Positions 21,960-34,888 of a stretch of 64,000 bases of DNA are shown here, one piece after another; positions within the stretch are counted from its first letter, which is position 1; each line of letters opens with the position of its first letter. Under the pieces are notes generated by a model. It ran no database searches. It saw nothing but the letters and a program-made list of their open reading frames with translations, and was not told where the DNA came from. The DNA lies in NCBI RefSeq assembly GCF_019168305.1, contig NZ_JAHTBI010000001.1, forward strand, positions 1-64,000, written 5' to 3'. The position numbers were made by a program, and so were the translations under genes. The DNA comes from Pseudomonas aegrilactucae (GTDB lineage: Bacteria > Pseudomonadota > Gammaproteobacteria > Pseudomonadales > Pseudomonadaceae).

Positions 21960-22877
21960 TCACAGCGTCACGGCCCCCAGGATCAGCGTGATGGTCAAGG
22001 TCGACGCCAAGGTTGTCCAGGTGATCATGGAGGCCATGGCGGGCGCATCCCCGCCCATCTGCCGCGCCAGAATGTAGGCGTTGCCGGCGCACGGAACACA
22101 CGCATACAACAAGGCCACGTTGGCCGGTACACCCGAGGCGCCCAAGCTGAACAGCAGTGCCAGGGTCACCATCGGCAGCACCAGCAGCTTGAGGCCGACA
22201 ACATACAGTGTGGCCAATGCCCGGCTACCCTGCAGGTTCAACATCAGCCCGGCACCGACCGACATGAGGCTGAGCGGGGTCGCCGCATTGCCCAGATAGC
22301 TCATGAACTGCTCGACGGCACCTGCGATCTTCAGTTCACCCATGTTCAGCAGCAGCCCGATCAGTGCACCGATGATCAACGGGTTCTGCAGCAAGGCTAC
22401 CAGCATCCCGCGCAACGACTTCTTGCCTGCAGTGCCGTAATGATTCATCACCAGCACGCTCATCACATTGGTCATCACGATCATGTACGCAATGAACACG
22501 CCGGAAACCGCGACGCCCTCGGCCCCGTACAACGAGTGCGCCAGGGCGATGAACACATAGGAGTTGTAGCGCACGCCACCTTGAAAGATGGACGTGAACA
22601 GGTCGGCTTTGACCCTGAACACGCCTTGCCCGATGAAAATCACGCCTGCAACGATCAGGGTCGCGCCCAGCGTGGCCGCAATGGCTGAAGACGTATCGGC
22701 ACTGGTGAAGTTCGCCTTGCTGATGTCCAGCACCAGCAGCGCCGGGAAGAACAGGTAATAGACCAACTTGTCGACATGCTTCCAGAAACCGTCTTCGCGC
22801 AAAAACTTTCTTTTGGCAACGTGCCCTGCGACGATCAGGCAAAAGATCGGCAGTACGCTGAGAAAGGTATTCAGCAT
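21960..22877 (-). CDS. AEC-family permease (auxin efflux carrier family)
   Basis: This 305-residue protein has about ten hydrophobic segments and the AEC layout (MLNTFLSVLPIFCLIVAGHVAKR at the start; a conserved GNAYILARQMGGD near the end). Bacterial members carry malate and other organic or amino acids. AGGAGG lies six bases before the ATG at 22875-22877, inside the end of the upstream oxygenase gene, which overlaps it by 7 bp, so the two are translationally coupled. Direction and substrate are not known. Confidence 0.88.
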   Translation of the reverse strand: MLNTFLSVLPIFCLIVAGHVAKRKFLREDGFWKHVDKLVYYLFFPALLVLDISKANFTSADTSSAIAATLGATLIVAGVIFIGQGVFRVKADLFTSIFQGGVRYNSYVFIALAHSLYGAEGVAVSGVFIAYMIVMTNVMSVLVMNHYGTAGKKSLRGMLVALLQNPLIIGALIGLLLNMGELKIAGAVEQFMSYLGNAATPLSLMSVGAGLMLNLQGSRALATLYVVGLKLLVLPMVTLALLFSLGASGVPANVALLYACVPCAGNAYILARQMGGDAPAMASMITWTTLASTLTITLILGAVTL

Positions 22878-23884
22878 GTGCCCACCTCCTGAGGCTTGAA
22901 CACACGTGATTTCACCGGGTCCAGTTGGCGGTGGTTCCACAGGCTGTTGGCTACGAAGACGCGCTGTATCCAGCGCGCAGGGTTGCTGAACTCATCCAGC
23001 GAAGCCTTGAACTTGTCGCGCGAGTGCAGGGTGAAGCGGTTGTCGATGTACACCAGCCGGCCTGGATTGATTTCGATACCCAGTGAGACTTGCCGGATGG
23101 CCATATAGAAGTTGTCCATTGCGCGGGCAGCGGCCTCTGTCTGCGCCTGGACCATGTCCGGGTAGAACACTGCACTGATTTCCGGCAGGCACAAACTGCC
23201 CCGCACCATCGCGACCGCCTCGGTTGCCAAGGCATCGCTGCGCCGCCAGCGATACGGCACCTTGATTCTGAAAAGAGGCTGGCGCAGGCATTCGATATCG
23301 TGCGCCGCCAGCAATTTGAGCGCTGCGCGAGCATCGGCCAACCGCGTCAACGGCCCCTGTGGGTCGTGACGAACACCCGTCAGCAACAGGCCAAGCGGAG
23401 AAAAGTTGAAGTCCTCCATGTACTTGAGCGCCGCATTCTCGATATGAAAATCCAGTTCCACCTCGGACCCCAGACCGGTGTATTCACGCTTGGCCGCCAG
23501 GCTGGGGATCAGGTTGTTGACGATGTCGGCACCTTCGAAAAGGATCGAGTAGGGCTCGCCAATCAGGGACGCAAAGGCCATCACCAGATTCTCGCTGACA
23601 CTACCGCTCTTGCAGGCGGGCGAGAACACATTCGGATCCGGGGTAGTGAATACCTGCTCGTCGGTCGGCAGGTTTTCGAAGATCAGGTAGGGACGCGGGT
23701 TCAGTGACGCACGCTGCATGGCCAGCGCATCGATGATGCGTCGCGGCAGCACAGAGACAGCCATGATGCGCAGGTCGGTGATGTAGCTCAGCCCCCCTTG
23801 GGGATCATAGGTAATGCTGCCCAGCGTGCCTGCCAGGCGCTCGCGTTCCGAGTCGGTCAGTTTGAAACAACAGGTGTTATCCAT
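22871..23884 (-). CDS. Fe(II)/2-oxoglutarate oxygenase, clavaminate synthase-like (HxE type)
   Basis: This 337-residue protein fits the clavaminate synthase/VioC/AsnO group of non-heme oxygenases, many of which hydroxylate free amino acids at the beta position. The metal triad reads FHIEN (H147, E149, the HxE variant of that group) and LHSRD (H287). The 2-oxoglutarate-binding arginine lies in the RWIQRVFV segment (R304 or R308). The start at MDNTCCFKL is preferred to an in-frame ATG six codons earlier because AAAGGG fits it. It overlaps the AEC permease gene. Confidence 0.82.
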   Translation of the reverse strand: MDNTCCFKLTDSERERLAGTLGSITYDPQGGLSYITDLRIMAVSVLPRRIIDALAMQRASLNPRPYLIFENLPTDEQVFTTPDPNVFSPACKSGSVSENLVMAFASLIGEPYSILFEGADIVNNLIPSLAAKREYTGLGSEVELDFHIENAALKYMEDFNFSPLGLLLTGVRHDPQGPLTRLADARAALKLLAAHDIECLRQPLFRIKVPYRWRRSDALATEAVAMVRGSLCLPEISAVFYPDMVQAQTEAAARAMDNFYMAIRQVSLGIEINPGRLVYIDNRFTLHSRDKFKASLDEFSNPARWIQRVFVANSLWNHRQLDPVKSRVFKPQEVGTC

Positions 23885-24004
23885 TTTTAAATTCCCTTTC
23901 ATGACGAAGGTCCATGTCTTGAAGACGCCGCAATGTATCGGTAAGCAGGCCGATCATGGAGAGGGAAGTAGTTCAGTTGACTCGACCTGTGCCGGGCTCT
24001 GCGC

Positions 24005-24042
24005 AAAAAAAAACCCGATAGCGAGGCTATCGGGTTTTTTTT
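24005..24042. terminator. Bidirectional intrinsic terminator after gyrB
   Basis: A-run, stem ACCCGATAGC/GCTATCGGGT with a short loop, then T-run. It ends the gyrB transcript and separates it from the oxygenase-permease unit. The oxygenase must therefore start from its own promoter in 23885-24004. Confidence 0.92.
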
Positions 24043-24070
24043 GCCACCTGACTCAGGCAGCAGCGCTGAG

Positions 24071-27596
<3,526 letters not shown>

Positions 27597-27615
27597 CTAG
27601 TGTGTGCTGGGCAAA

Positions 27616-28719
27616 TTACAGACGCATCGGCATGACGACATACGCAGAGTCGTCGTTGTCCGCTTCCTGCAGCAGCGCGCTGCTGTTGGAGTCGGACAGG
27701 ATCAGACGAACCTGTTCAGTGGTCATCACGCCCAGCACGTCCAGCAGGTAGCTCACGTTGAAGCCGATCTCGAGCGAGCTGCCGTTGTAGTCGACACTGA
27801 TTTCTTCTTCGGCTTCTTCCTGCTCAGGGTTGTTGGCCTGAATCTTCAGTTGGCCGGCGGCCAGTTGCAGGCGAATACCGCGGTACTTTTCGTTGGACAG
27901 GATCGCGGTCCGGCTGAACGCCTCGCGCAATGCCTGACGGTCACCCAGCACCAGCTTGTCACCGCCTTTGGGCAGTACACGCTCGTAGTCCGGGAACTTG
28001 CCGTCGACCAGCTTGGAGGTGAAGGTGAACTCACCGGTGGTAGCGCGGATATGGTGTTGGCCCAGCACGATCGCGACAGTGCCATCCGGCTCGGTCAGCA
28101 GGCGCGCCAGCTCCAGGATCCCCTTGCGTGGCACGATGACCTGGTGGCGGTCGGCCTGGCCGATGTCGGCCTGCATCGAGCACATGGCCAGACGGTGGCC
28201 GTCGGTGGCCACTGCGCGCAGGGTACCGGTCGATACTTCCAGCAGCATGCCGTTGAGGTAATAGCGCACGTCCTGCTGGGCCATGGCGAAGCTGGTGCGT
28301 TCGATCAGGCGACGCAGGCGACTCTGCTCCAGCATGCAGGTCAGCGAGCCCGGGCCTTCTTCGACAGTAGGGAAGTCGTTGGCTGGCAGGGTCGACAAGG
28401 TGAAGCGGCTACGGCCGGCCTTGATCACAACCTTCTGCTCATCCACCTTGATGCTGATTTCCGCATCGTTGGGCAGGCTTTTGCAGATGTCCATCAGCTT
28501 GCGCGCAGGTACGGTGATTTCGCCCGGCTCGGCGGGGTGCTCAAGCTGTACACGGCCAACCAGTTCCACTTCCAGGTCAGTACCTGTCAGCGACAGTTGT
28601 TGGCCCTGAACCACCAGCAGCACGTTGGACAATACCGGCAAGGTCTGGCGGCGCTCGACGACGCCCGCGACCAGTTGCAGGGGTTTCAACAGGGCTTCGC
28701 GTTGAATGGTGAAATGCAT
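27616..28719 (-). CDS. dnaN: DNA polymerase III beta subunit (sliding clamp)
   Basis: DnaN is the ring-shaped processivity clamp for DNA polymerase III and many repair factors. The 367-residue protein carries the three-domain clamp layout (MHFTIQREALLKPLQLVAGVVERRQTLP at the start is split here only by description) and ends in the conserved VVMPMRL. It is second in dnaA-dnaN-recF-gyrB, 42 bp after dnaA. I saw no frameshift. Confidence 0.98.
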   Translation of the reverse strand: MHFTIQREALLKPLQLVAGVVERRQTLPVLSNVLLVVQGQQLSLTGTDLEVELVGRVQLEHPAEPGEITVPARKLMDICKSLPNDAEISIKVDEQKVVIKAGRSRFTLSTLPANDFPTVEEGPGSLTCMLEQSRLRRLIERTSFAMAQQDVRYYLNGMLLEVSTGTLRAVATDGHRLAMCSMQADIGQADRHQVIVPRKGILELARLLTEPDGTVAIVLGQHHIRATTGEFTFTSKLVDGKFPDYERVLPKGGDKLVLGDRQALREAFSRTAILSNEKYRGIRLQLAAGQLKIQANNPEQEEAEEEISVDYNGSSLEIGFNVSYLLDVLGVMTTEQVRLILSDSNSSALLQEADNDDSAYVVMPMRL

Positions 28720-28761
28720 GGTCTAGTCCCTTGCCTTAAAAAAAAGCTGCGCTGACGTTCA

Positions 28762-30279
28762 TCACGTCGTCAGGGTCCGCAGCAGGTTCTTGTAGTCCTC
28801 GCGGATATCCGCGTCGGATTCCTTGAGTTCGTTGATCTTGCGGCAGGCGTGCAACACCGTGGTGTGGTCACGGCCACCAAACACATCACCGATTTCCGGA
28901 AGGCTGTGGTTGGTCAGTTCCTTGGACAGGGCCATGGCCACCTGACGCGGCCGGGCTACCGAACGGGAACGCCGCTTGGACAGCAGGTCGGAAATCTTGA
29001 TCTTGTAGTACTCAGCCACCGTGCGCTGAATGTTATCCACACTCACCAGCTTGTCTTGCAGCGCCAGCAAGTCCTTGAGCGACTCGCGAATCAGCTCGAT
29101 GGTGATATCACGGCCCATGAAGTGCGAGTGCGCAATGACCCGCTTCAATGCACCTTCGAGCTCACGTACGTTGGAGCGGATGCGCTGGGCAATGAAGAAC
29201 GCGGCGTCGTGTGGCAGGTCGACCTTGGCCTGGTCGGCCTTCTTCATCAGGATCGCGACCCGGGTCTCGAGTTCAGGCGGCTCGACGGCCACGGTCAGCC
29301 CCCAGCCGAAGCGCGACTTGAGACGTTCCTCGAGGCCTTCGATCTCCTTCGGGTAACGGTCGCTGGTGAGAATCACCTGCTGTCCGCCCTCGAGCAGGGC
29401 ATTGAAGGTGTGGAAGAACTCTTCCTGCGAACGCTCCTTGCGGGCAAAGAACTGGATGTCATCGATCAGCAGCGCATCGACCGAACGGTAGAAGCGCTTG
29501 AACTCGTTGATGGCATTGAGCTGCAAGGCCTTGACCATGTCGGCGACGAAACGCTCGGAGTGCAGGTACACGACCTTGGCATTCGGGTTCTTCTTGAGCA
29601 GGTGGTTACCCACAGCGTGCATCAAGTGAGTCTTACCCAGACCTACCCCACCATAAAGGAACAGAGGGTTGTAGCCATGCTTGGGGTTGTCCGCCACCTG
29701 CCAGGCGGCAGCGCGTGCCAACTGGTTGGACTTGCCTTCGACGAAGTTCTCGAAGGTAAAGGTGCGGTTCAGGTAGCTGGTGTGCTTGAGCGCACCTTCA
29801 ACCTGCACGGTGCGTTGTTCGGTGCGGCTGCTGGGCGGGGCAACGATGACGTTGTTTTCGCCCATCGAATCGAAGCTGTCACGCGAAGGTGCATCCTCAA
29901 CGGGTTGCACGGCCGGTGCGGCTGGCTGGGCAGCAGGCGCGGCAACCGCCGCCACCTGGGCGGCCTGCTGGGCCTGCGAGGCAGCGACCGAAGCGGCCAA
30001 CGGCGCATTGGGCGCAGCACGCGGTGCAGAGCTGCGACGGCTGCCTATTAATAAGGAGAGCGCGGGAGCGATGCCGTTGCCGTGTTCACCCAGCAGTTCG
30101 AGCAAGCGACCCAGGTACTTTTCATTGACCCAATCGAGAACGAACCGGTTAGGCGCATAGACGCGCAACTCGTCGCCTTCGGCTTCGACCTGTAGCGGAC
30201 GGATCCAGGTGTTGAATTGCTGGGCAGGCAGTTCATCGCGCAGAAGGTCCACGCACTGCTGCCAAAGTTCCACTGACAC
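28762..30279 (-). CDS. dnaA: Chromosomal replication initiator DnaA
   Basis: DnaA is the AAA+ initiator that binds DnaA boxes and opens the origin. The 505-residue protein has domain I ([20 protein letters not shown]), an Ala/Pro-rich domain II linker (about 85-170), the AAA+ domain with [18 protein letters not shown] and LLIDDIQF, and domain IV with [12 protein letters not shown] and the [15 protein letters not shown] signature. The start is GTG at 30277-30279, just before the conserved SVELWQQ. Upstream is ori1. A perfect DnaA box lies inside it (29033-29041). Confidence 0.98.
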   Translation of the reverse strand: MSVELWQQCVDLLRDELPAQQFNTWIRPLQVEAEGDELRVYAPNRFVLDWVNEKYLGRLLELLGEHGNGIAPALSLLIGSRRSSAPRAAPNAPLAASVAASQAQQAAQVAAVAAPAAQPAAPAVQPVEDAPSRDSFDSMGENNVIVAPPSSRTEQRTVQVEGALKHTSYLNRTFTFENFVEGKSNQLARAAAWQVADNPKHGYNPLFLYGGVGLGKTHLMHAVGNHLLKKNPNAKVVYLHSERFVADMVKALQLNAINEFKRFYRSVDALLIDDIQFFARKERSQEEFFHTFNALLEGGQQVILTSDRYPKEIEGLEERLKSRFGWGLTVAVEPPELETRVAILMKKADQAKVDLPHDAAFFIAQRIRSNVRELEGALKRVIAHSHFMGRDITIELIRESLKDLLALQDKLVSVDNIQRTVAEYYKIKISDLLSKRRSRSVARPRQVAMALSKELTNHSLPEIGDVFGGRDHTTVLHACRKINELKESDADIREDYKNLLRTLTT

Positions 30280-30792
30280 GGATATCCCCTGAGTTGAACG
30301 CCGGTGAGGCAAAAACAAGCGGCCATTGTACCGACCGCCAGCGCACTTATCCACATGCAGGTGCGCCAAGGGTGGCGATAAATCAGCAGGTTAGTGGCCA
30401 AAATGTCACTTTGAGGATGAAAATAAGCCCTGTGGATAACCATGCCTGAGCGCTTTGCACAACTGGGGGTTGAAATCGGTGGATAACTGCCCTGTGCATA
30501 ACTCGACTTTTAATCCACAGCTTGTGCGCCTGTACCGCACAGTCGGAGCACCGTTTCCCGACAGGGTTTCAGTTCTCTGTACAGTACGTGTTTAAAGGGC
30601 TACAGAGTTCTATCCACAGAAATTCTCTGCTTAAGTTCTATAAGATTTACAAAAAAGCTTTAAATACCTTCTCTTCTTTTTTCTATGTTTAAGCCTCTCG
30701 TGACCCTTCCTGTCCACAGGCAGCCGGGCACATGAAAAGCACCCGGTGAAAACACAGGGGATTTTTATCCTTAAGGAAAAGCTGGTTGGAAA
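30280..30792. other. oriC: Replication origin module 1 (ori1, dnaA-rpmH)
   Basis: This 600-bp-class intergenic region has perfect DnaA boxes at 30347-30355 and 30431-30439, and one-mismatch boxes at 30478-30486, 30493-30501, 30511-30519 and 30610-30618. An AT-rich stretch (about 30640-30690, including AAAGCTTTAA at 30654) is a likely unwinding element, and a weaker box lies near 30710. The location between dnaA and rpmH is the known Pseudomonas oriC position. The same motif order and spacing recur at 36652-37162. Confidence 0.93.
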
Positions 30793-30821
30793 TTGACCTA
30801 CGGCGTTGCTTTCTCTAGAAT
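30793..30821 (+). promoter_or_regulatory. Sigma-70 promoter for rpmH-rnpA
   Basis: TTGACC (30793-30798) and TAGAAT (30816-30821) are 17 bp apart, a near-consensus promoter about 60 bp upstream of rpmH and facing away from ori1. Confidence 0.85.
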
Positions 30822-30881
30822 CGCCGGTCTCTTAAAACGGGGGCCATTCCGGCCCGTTGTCGACGAACCAGGTAACACGCC

Positions 30882-31016
30882 ATGAAACGTACTTTCCAAC
30901 CAAGCACCATCAAGCGCGCCCGCACTCACGGTTTCCGTGCCCGTATGGCTACCAAGAACGGCCGTGCCGTACTGTCCCGCCGTCGTGCCAAAGGCCGTAA
31001 GCGTCTGGCAGTTTGA
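30882..31016 (+). CDS. rpmH: 50S ribosomal protein L34
   Basis: L34 is a 44-residue, strongly basic ribosomal protein. The sequence starts [20 protein letters not shown] and ends KGRKRLAV, matching the family end to end. It overlaps no other gene and is followed 13 bp later by rnpA. It marks the rpmH side of ori1. Confidence 0.98.
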
Positions 31017-31029
31017 TTTTTCGGCACAG

Positions 31030-31434
31030 GTGGTGAGTCAGGACTTCAGTCGGGAAAAACGTCTTCTGACACCCCGACACTTCAAAGCGGTCTTTGACTC
31101 TCCTTCCGGCAAGGTGCCAGGCAAGAGTCTCTTGCTCCTTGCCCGCGAGAACGGTCTGGATCATCCCCGCCTGGGGCTTGTGATCGGGAAAAAGAGTGTA
31201 AAGCTCGCCGTTCAACGCAACCGCTTGAAGCGTTTGATGCGCGATTCGTTTCGTCTCCACCAGCATTTGCTGGCCGGTTGGGACATCGTGATCGTCGCGC
31301 GCAAAGGCCTGGGCGACGTAGAAAACCCAGAATTGCACCAACATTTTGGCAAGCTCTGGAAGCGCCTTGCACGCAGTCGGCCCGCTCCAGTGGTTAACAG
31401 CGACTCTGCAGGGGTAGACCGTCCAGATGCGTAA
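31030..31434 (+). CDS. rnpA: Ribonuclease P protein component
   Basis: RnpA is the protein cofactor of RNase P, which matures the 5' ends of tRNAs. The 134-residue protein has the RNR motif in [14 protein letters not shown]. Start choice: two adjacent GTG codons (31030 and 31033) precede [14 protein letters not shown] use the first. An ATG upstream would read through rpmH in another frame and is rejected. It overlaps yidD by 8 bp. Confidence 0.95.
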   Translation: MVSQDFSREKRLLTPRHFKAVFDSPSGKVPGKSLLLLARENGLDHPRLGLVIGKKSVKLAVQRNRLKRLMRDSFRLHQHLLAGWDIVIVARKGLGDVENPELHQHFGKLWKRLARSRPAPVVNSDSAGVDRPDA

Positions 31435-31675
31435 ACTGGTCCTCGTTCCGATCCAGTTTTACCGTTATGCCATTAGCCCTCTGATGGCCAGCCACTGTCG
31501 TTTCTATCCGACTTGCTCCACCTATGCGATTGAAGCCATCGAAACACATGGCGCATTGCGCGGTGGATGGCTGACCGCTCGTCGCCTCGGGCGCTGTCAC
31601 CCGTGGAATGCCGGCGGTTATGACCCGGTTCCGCCAGCACCTTCTTCCCGTACTTCTTCTTCGATAGCCGAGTAA
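31427..31675 (+). CDS. yidD: Membrane protein insertion efficiency factor YidD
   Basis: This 82-residue protein of the YidD/DUF37 family assists YidC-dependent membrane insertion. The conserved segments [19 protein letters not shown] and [14 protein letters not shown] are present, with an N-terminal amphipathic stretch. It overlaps the end of rnpA and ends two bases before yidC. Confidence 0.96.
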   Translation: MRKLVLVPIQFYRYAISPLMASHCRFYPTCSTYAIEAIETHGALRGGWLTARRLGRCHPWNAGGYDPVPPAPSSRTSSSIAE

Positions 31676-31677
31676 TC

Positions 31678-33360
31678 ATGGATATTAAACGCACGATCCT
31701 GATCGCCGCCCTGGCAATCGTGTCCTATGTCATGGTCCTCAAGTGGAACCAGGACTACGGCCAGGCTGCCTTGCCGACTCAGAATACTGCTGCCAGCACT
31801 GTCGCGCCGGGCTTGCCCGACACTGCGACCGCCGGCACTTCCGGCGCCAGCGCCGACGTTCCGAGTGCCAATGCTGAAACCACCCCTGCAGAAATTGCAC
31901 CGGTTGTGGTCAGCAAGGACCTGATTCGGGTCAAGACCGATGTCCTCGATCTGGCTATCGACCCCAACGGCGGTGATATCGCGCAGCTGACCCTGCCCAA
32001 GTACCCGCGTCGCCAGGACCATCCGGAAATTCCGTTCCAGTTGTTCGACAACGGTAACGAGCGGACCTACCTGGCCCAGAGCGGCCTGACCGGCACCAAC
32101 GGCCCTGATGCCCGTTCTGCAGGTCGCCCGCTGTACGCCGCCGAACAGAAAAGTTATCAACTGGCCGACGGTCAGGACCAACTGGTCGTGGACCTCAAGT
32201 TCAGTGACGCGGGTGTCAACTACATCAAGCGTTTCACCCTGAACCGTGGTGAATACGACCTCAAGGTCACGTACCTGATCGACAACCAGAGCGCTCAGCC
32301 GTGGACAGGTAACCTGTTTGCCCAGCTGAAACGCGATGCCAGCTCCGATCCGTCGTCAAGCACGGCCACCGGTACCGCCACCTACCTGGGCGCTGCCCTG
32401 TGGACAAGTGCCGAGCCCTACAAGAAAGTGTCGATGAAAGACATCGACAAGGGCAATTTGAAAGAGAATGTTACCGGTGGCTGGGTCGCCTGGTTGCAGC
32501 ACTACTTCGTGACTGCGTGGATTCCGAGCAAGACCGACACCAACATCGTTCAGACGCGCAAGGACAGCCAGGGCAACTACATCATCGGCTTCACCGGCCC
32601 GGCACTGAATGTCGCTGCCGGCGCCCAGGGTGAAACCAGCACCGTGCTGTACGCAGGTCCCAAGAGCCAGGAAAAACTCAAGGAGTTGTCCCCAGGCCTG
32701 GAACTGACCGTCGACTACGGCATCCTGTGGTTCATTGCCCAACCGATCTTCTGGTTGCTGCAACACATCCACGAATTGCTCGGCAACTGGGGCTGGTCGA
32801 TCATCGTCCTGACCATGCTGATCAAGCTGCTGTTCTTCCCGCTGTCGGCCGCCAGCTACAAATCGATGGCGCGCATGCGCGCCGTGGCGCCGAAACTGGC
32901 TGCACTGAAAGAACAACATGGCGATGACCGGCAGAAAATGTCGCAGGCCATGATGGAGCTGTACAAGAAAGAGAAGATCAACCCGCTGGGCGGCTGCCTG
33001 CCGATCCTGGTGCAGATGCCGGTCTTCCTTTCGCTGTACTGGGTACTGCTCGAAAGCGTTGAAATGCGTCAGGCACCGTGGATGTTCTGGATCACCGACC
33101 TGTCGATCAAGGATCCGTTCTTCATCCTGCCGATCATCATGGGCGCGACCATGTTCATCCAGCAACGCCTGAACCCGACGCCGCCGGATCCAATGCAGGC
33201 CAAGGTGATGAAGATGATGCCGATCATCTTCACCTTCTTCTTCCTGTGGTTCCCAGCCGGTCTGGTGCTGTACTGGGTTGTGAACAACTGCCTGTCGATC
33301 GGCCAGCAGTGGTACATCACCCGCAAGATCGAAGCGGCGAGCAACAAAGCCACCGCGTGA
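31678..33360 (+). CDS. yidC: Membrane protein insertase YidC
   Basis: YidC/Oxa1 inserts and folds inner-membrane proteins, including the ATP synthase Fo subunits encoded nearby. The 560-residue protein has an N-terminal signal anchor (about 5-22), a Ser/Thr/Ala-rich linker, a periplasmic beta-supersandwich domain and five C-terminal membrane segments beginning near residue 345. The ATG is two bases after yidD. A perfect DnaA box and a terminator follow. Confidence 0.97.
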   Translation: MDIKRTILIAALAIVSYVMVLKWNQDYGQAALPTQNTAASTVAPGLPDTATAGTSGASADVPSANAETTPAEIAPVVVSKDLIRVKTDVLDLAIDPNGGDIAQLTLPKYPRRQDHPEIPFQLFDNGNERTYLAQSGLTGTNGPDARSAGRPLYAAEQKSYQLADGQDQLVVDLKFSDAGVNYIKRFTLNRGEYDLKVTYLIDNQSAQPWTGNLFAQLKRDASSDPSSSTATGTATYLGAALWTSAEPYKKVSMKDIDKGNLKENVTGGWVAWLQHYFVTAWIPSKTDTNIVQTRKDSQGNYIIGFTGPALNVAAGAQGETSTVLYAGPKSQEKLKELSPGLELTVDYGILWFIAQPIFWLLQHIHELLGNWGWSIIVLTMLIKLLFFPLSAASYKSMARMRAVAPKLAALKEQHGDDRQKMSQAMMELYKKEKINPLGGCLPILVQMPVFLSLYWVLLESVEMRQAPWMFWITDLSIKDPFFILPIIMGATMFIQQRLNPTPPDPMQAKVMKMMPIIFTFFFLWFPAGLVLYWVVNNCLSIGQQWYITRKIEAASNKATA

Positions 33361-33385
33361 CGGGTTAGCCAGCTAACCTGTGGAT

Positions 33386-33410
33386 AAAACGCCCCCTCGT
33401 GGGGCGTTTT
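33386..33410. terminator. Intrinsic terminator between yidC and mnmE
   Basis: AAAACGCCCC, a CTCGT-containing loop and GGGGCGTTTT form a 10-bp stem with flanking A and T runs. It overlaps a perfect DnaA box (33379-33387). Confidence 0.88.
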
Positions 33411-33443
33411 GCTATCTGTCGTTTTTGTCTGAGGCCTTCGCTG

Positions 33444-34814
33444 ATGAATGCTCGTCGTGAAACCATCACTGCAATCGCCACCGCCCAAGGTCGTGGCGGT
33501 GTGGGAATCGTGCGTATCTCCGGGCCGCTGGCCAGCAAGGCCGGCCTGGCCATCACCGGCCGTGCGCTGACTCCGCGGTATGCCCACTACGGCCCGTTCC
33601 GTGGTGATGATGGCCAGGTTCTGGATGAAGGCATTGCCCTGTACTTTCCTGGTCCCAATTCGTTCACCGGCGAAGATGTGCTGGAACTGCAAGGGCACGG
33701 CGGGCCAGTAGTGCTCGACATGCTGCTGCAGCGTTGTGTACAGCTGGGCTGCCGTCTTGCCCGGCCGGGTGAATTCAGTGAACGCGCATTCCTCAACGAC
33801 AAACTCGACCTGGCCCAGGCCGAAGCGATTGCCGACCTGATCGAGGCCAGTTCTGCACAGGCGGCGCGCAATGCGTTGCGCTCATTGCAGGGCGAGTTTT
33901 CCCGACGTGTGGATAACCTCACCGAAAAACTGATCAGCCTGCGCATCTACGTGGAAGCGGCCATCGACTTTCCGGAAGAAGAAATCGATTTTCTTGCCGA
34001 TGGCCATGTACTGCGCATGCTCGATGACGTGCGCGAGCAGTTATCCACAGTGCAACGTGAAGCCGGGCAGGGCGCTTTGCTGCGCGATGGCATGACCGTG
34101 GTGATTGCCGGCCGTCCGAATGCCGGAAAATCCAGCCTGCTGAACGTGCTGGCAGGGCGCGAGGCCGCGATCGTGACCGAGATTGCCGGTACCACCCGGG
34201 ATATCCTGCGCGAACATATCCACATCGACGGTATGCCACTGCACGTTGTGGATACTGCAGGGCTGCGCGATACCGAAGACCATGTGGAAAAGATCGGGGT
34301 GCAACGTGCCCTGAAAGCCATCGGCGAGGCCGATCGGGTATTGCTGGTGGTGGATGCCACGGCGCCCGAAGCCGATGATCCGTTCGCGTTGTGGCCAGAG
34401 TTTCTCGAGCAACGGCCTGACCCGGCCAAGGTCACACTGATCCGCAACAAGGCCGACCTCAGTGGCGAGGCCATCGGCCTGCAGCAATGCGACGATGGTC
34501 ACGTCACTATCACACTCAGTGCGAAAGGGGCCGACCTGGGCCTTGAGCTGCTGCGCGATCACCTCAAAGCCTGCATGGGCTACGAGCAGACGGCAGAAAG
34601 TGGTTTCAGTGCACGCCGGCGCCACCTGGATGCCCTGCGCCAGGCCAGTTCGCATCTGGAGCACGGTAGAGCGCAATTGACCCTGGCGGGCGCTGGAGAG
34701 CTGCTGGCAGAAGACCTGCGTCAGGCGCAGCAGGCCCTGGGTGAAATTACCGGCGCATTCAGCTCCGATGACCTGCTGGGGCGCATCTTCTCCAGCTTCT
34801 GCATCGGCAAGTAG
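33444..34814 (+). CDS. mnmE: tRNA modification GTPase MnmE
   Basis: MnmE works with MnmG to put the cmnm5 group on U34 of tRNAs. The 456-residue protein has an N-terminal folate-binding domain, a helical domain interrupted by a Ras-like G domain ([12 protein letters not shown] near 222, DTAGLR, NKADL) and the essential C-terminal CIGK. It starts at [19 protein letters not shown]. Perfect DnaA boxes lie at 33908-33916 and 34041-34049. Its partner mnmG is 2.3 kb downstream, beyond the ATPase cassette and ori2. Confidence 0.98.
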   Translation: MNARRETITAIATAQGRGGVGIVRISGPLASKAGLAITGRALTPRYAHYGPFRGDDGQVLDEGIALYFPGPNSFTGEDVLELQGHGGPVVLDMLLQRCVQLGCRLARPGEFSERAFLNDKLDLAQAEAIADLIEASSAQAARNALRSLQGEFSRRVDNLTEKLISLRIYVEAAIDFPEEEIDFLADGHVLRMLDDVREQLSTVQREAGQGALLRDGMTVVIAGRPNAGKSSLLNVLAGREAAIVTEIAGTTRDILREHIHIDGMPLHVVDTAGLRDTEDHVEKIGVQRALKAIGEADRVLLVVDATAPEADDPFALWPEFLEQRPDPAKVTLIRNKADLSGEAIGLQQCDDGHVTITLSAKGADLGLELLRDHLKACMGYEQTAESGFSARRRHLDALRQASSHLEHGRAQLTLAGAGELLAEDLRQAQQALGEITGAFSSDDLLGRIFSSFCIGK

Positions 34815-34888
34815 AATCCGAGCTCAATTCGTAGTGATACAGTCAGTGCGTATCCCAGGCTTTCAGTGCAACAGGACGAGGTATCGGC

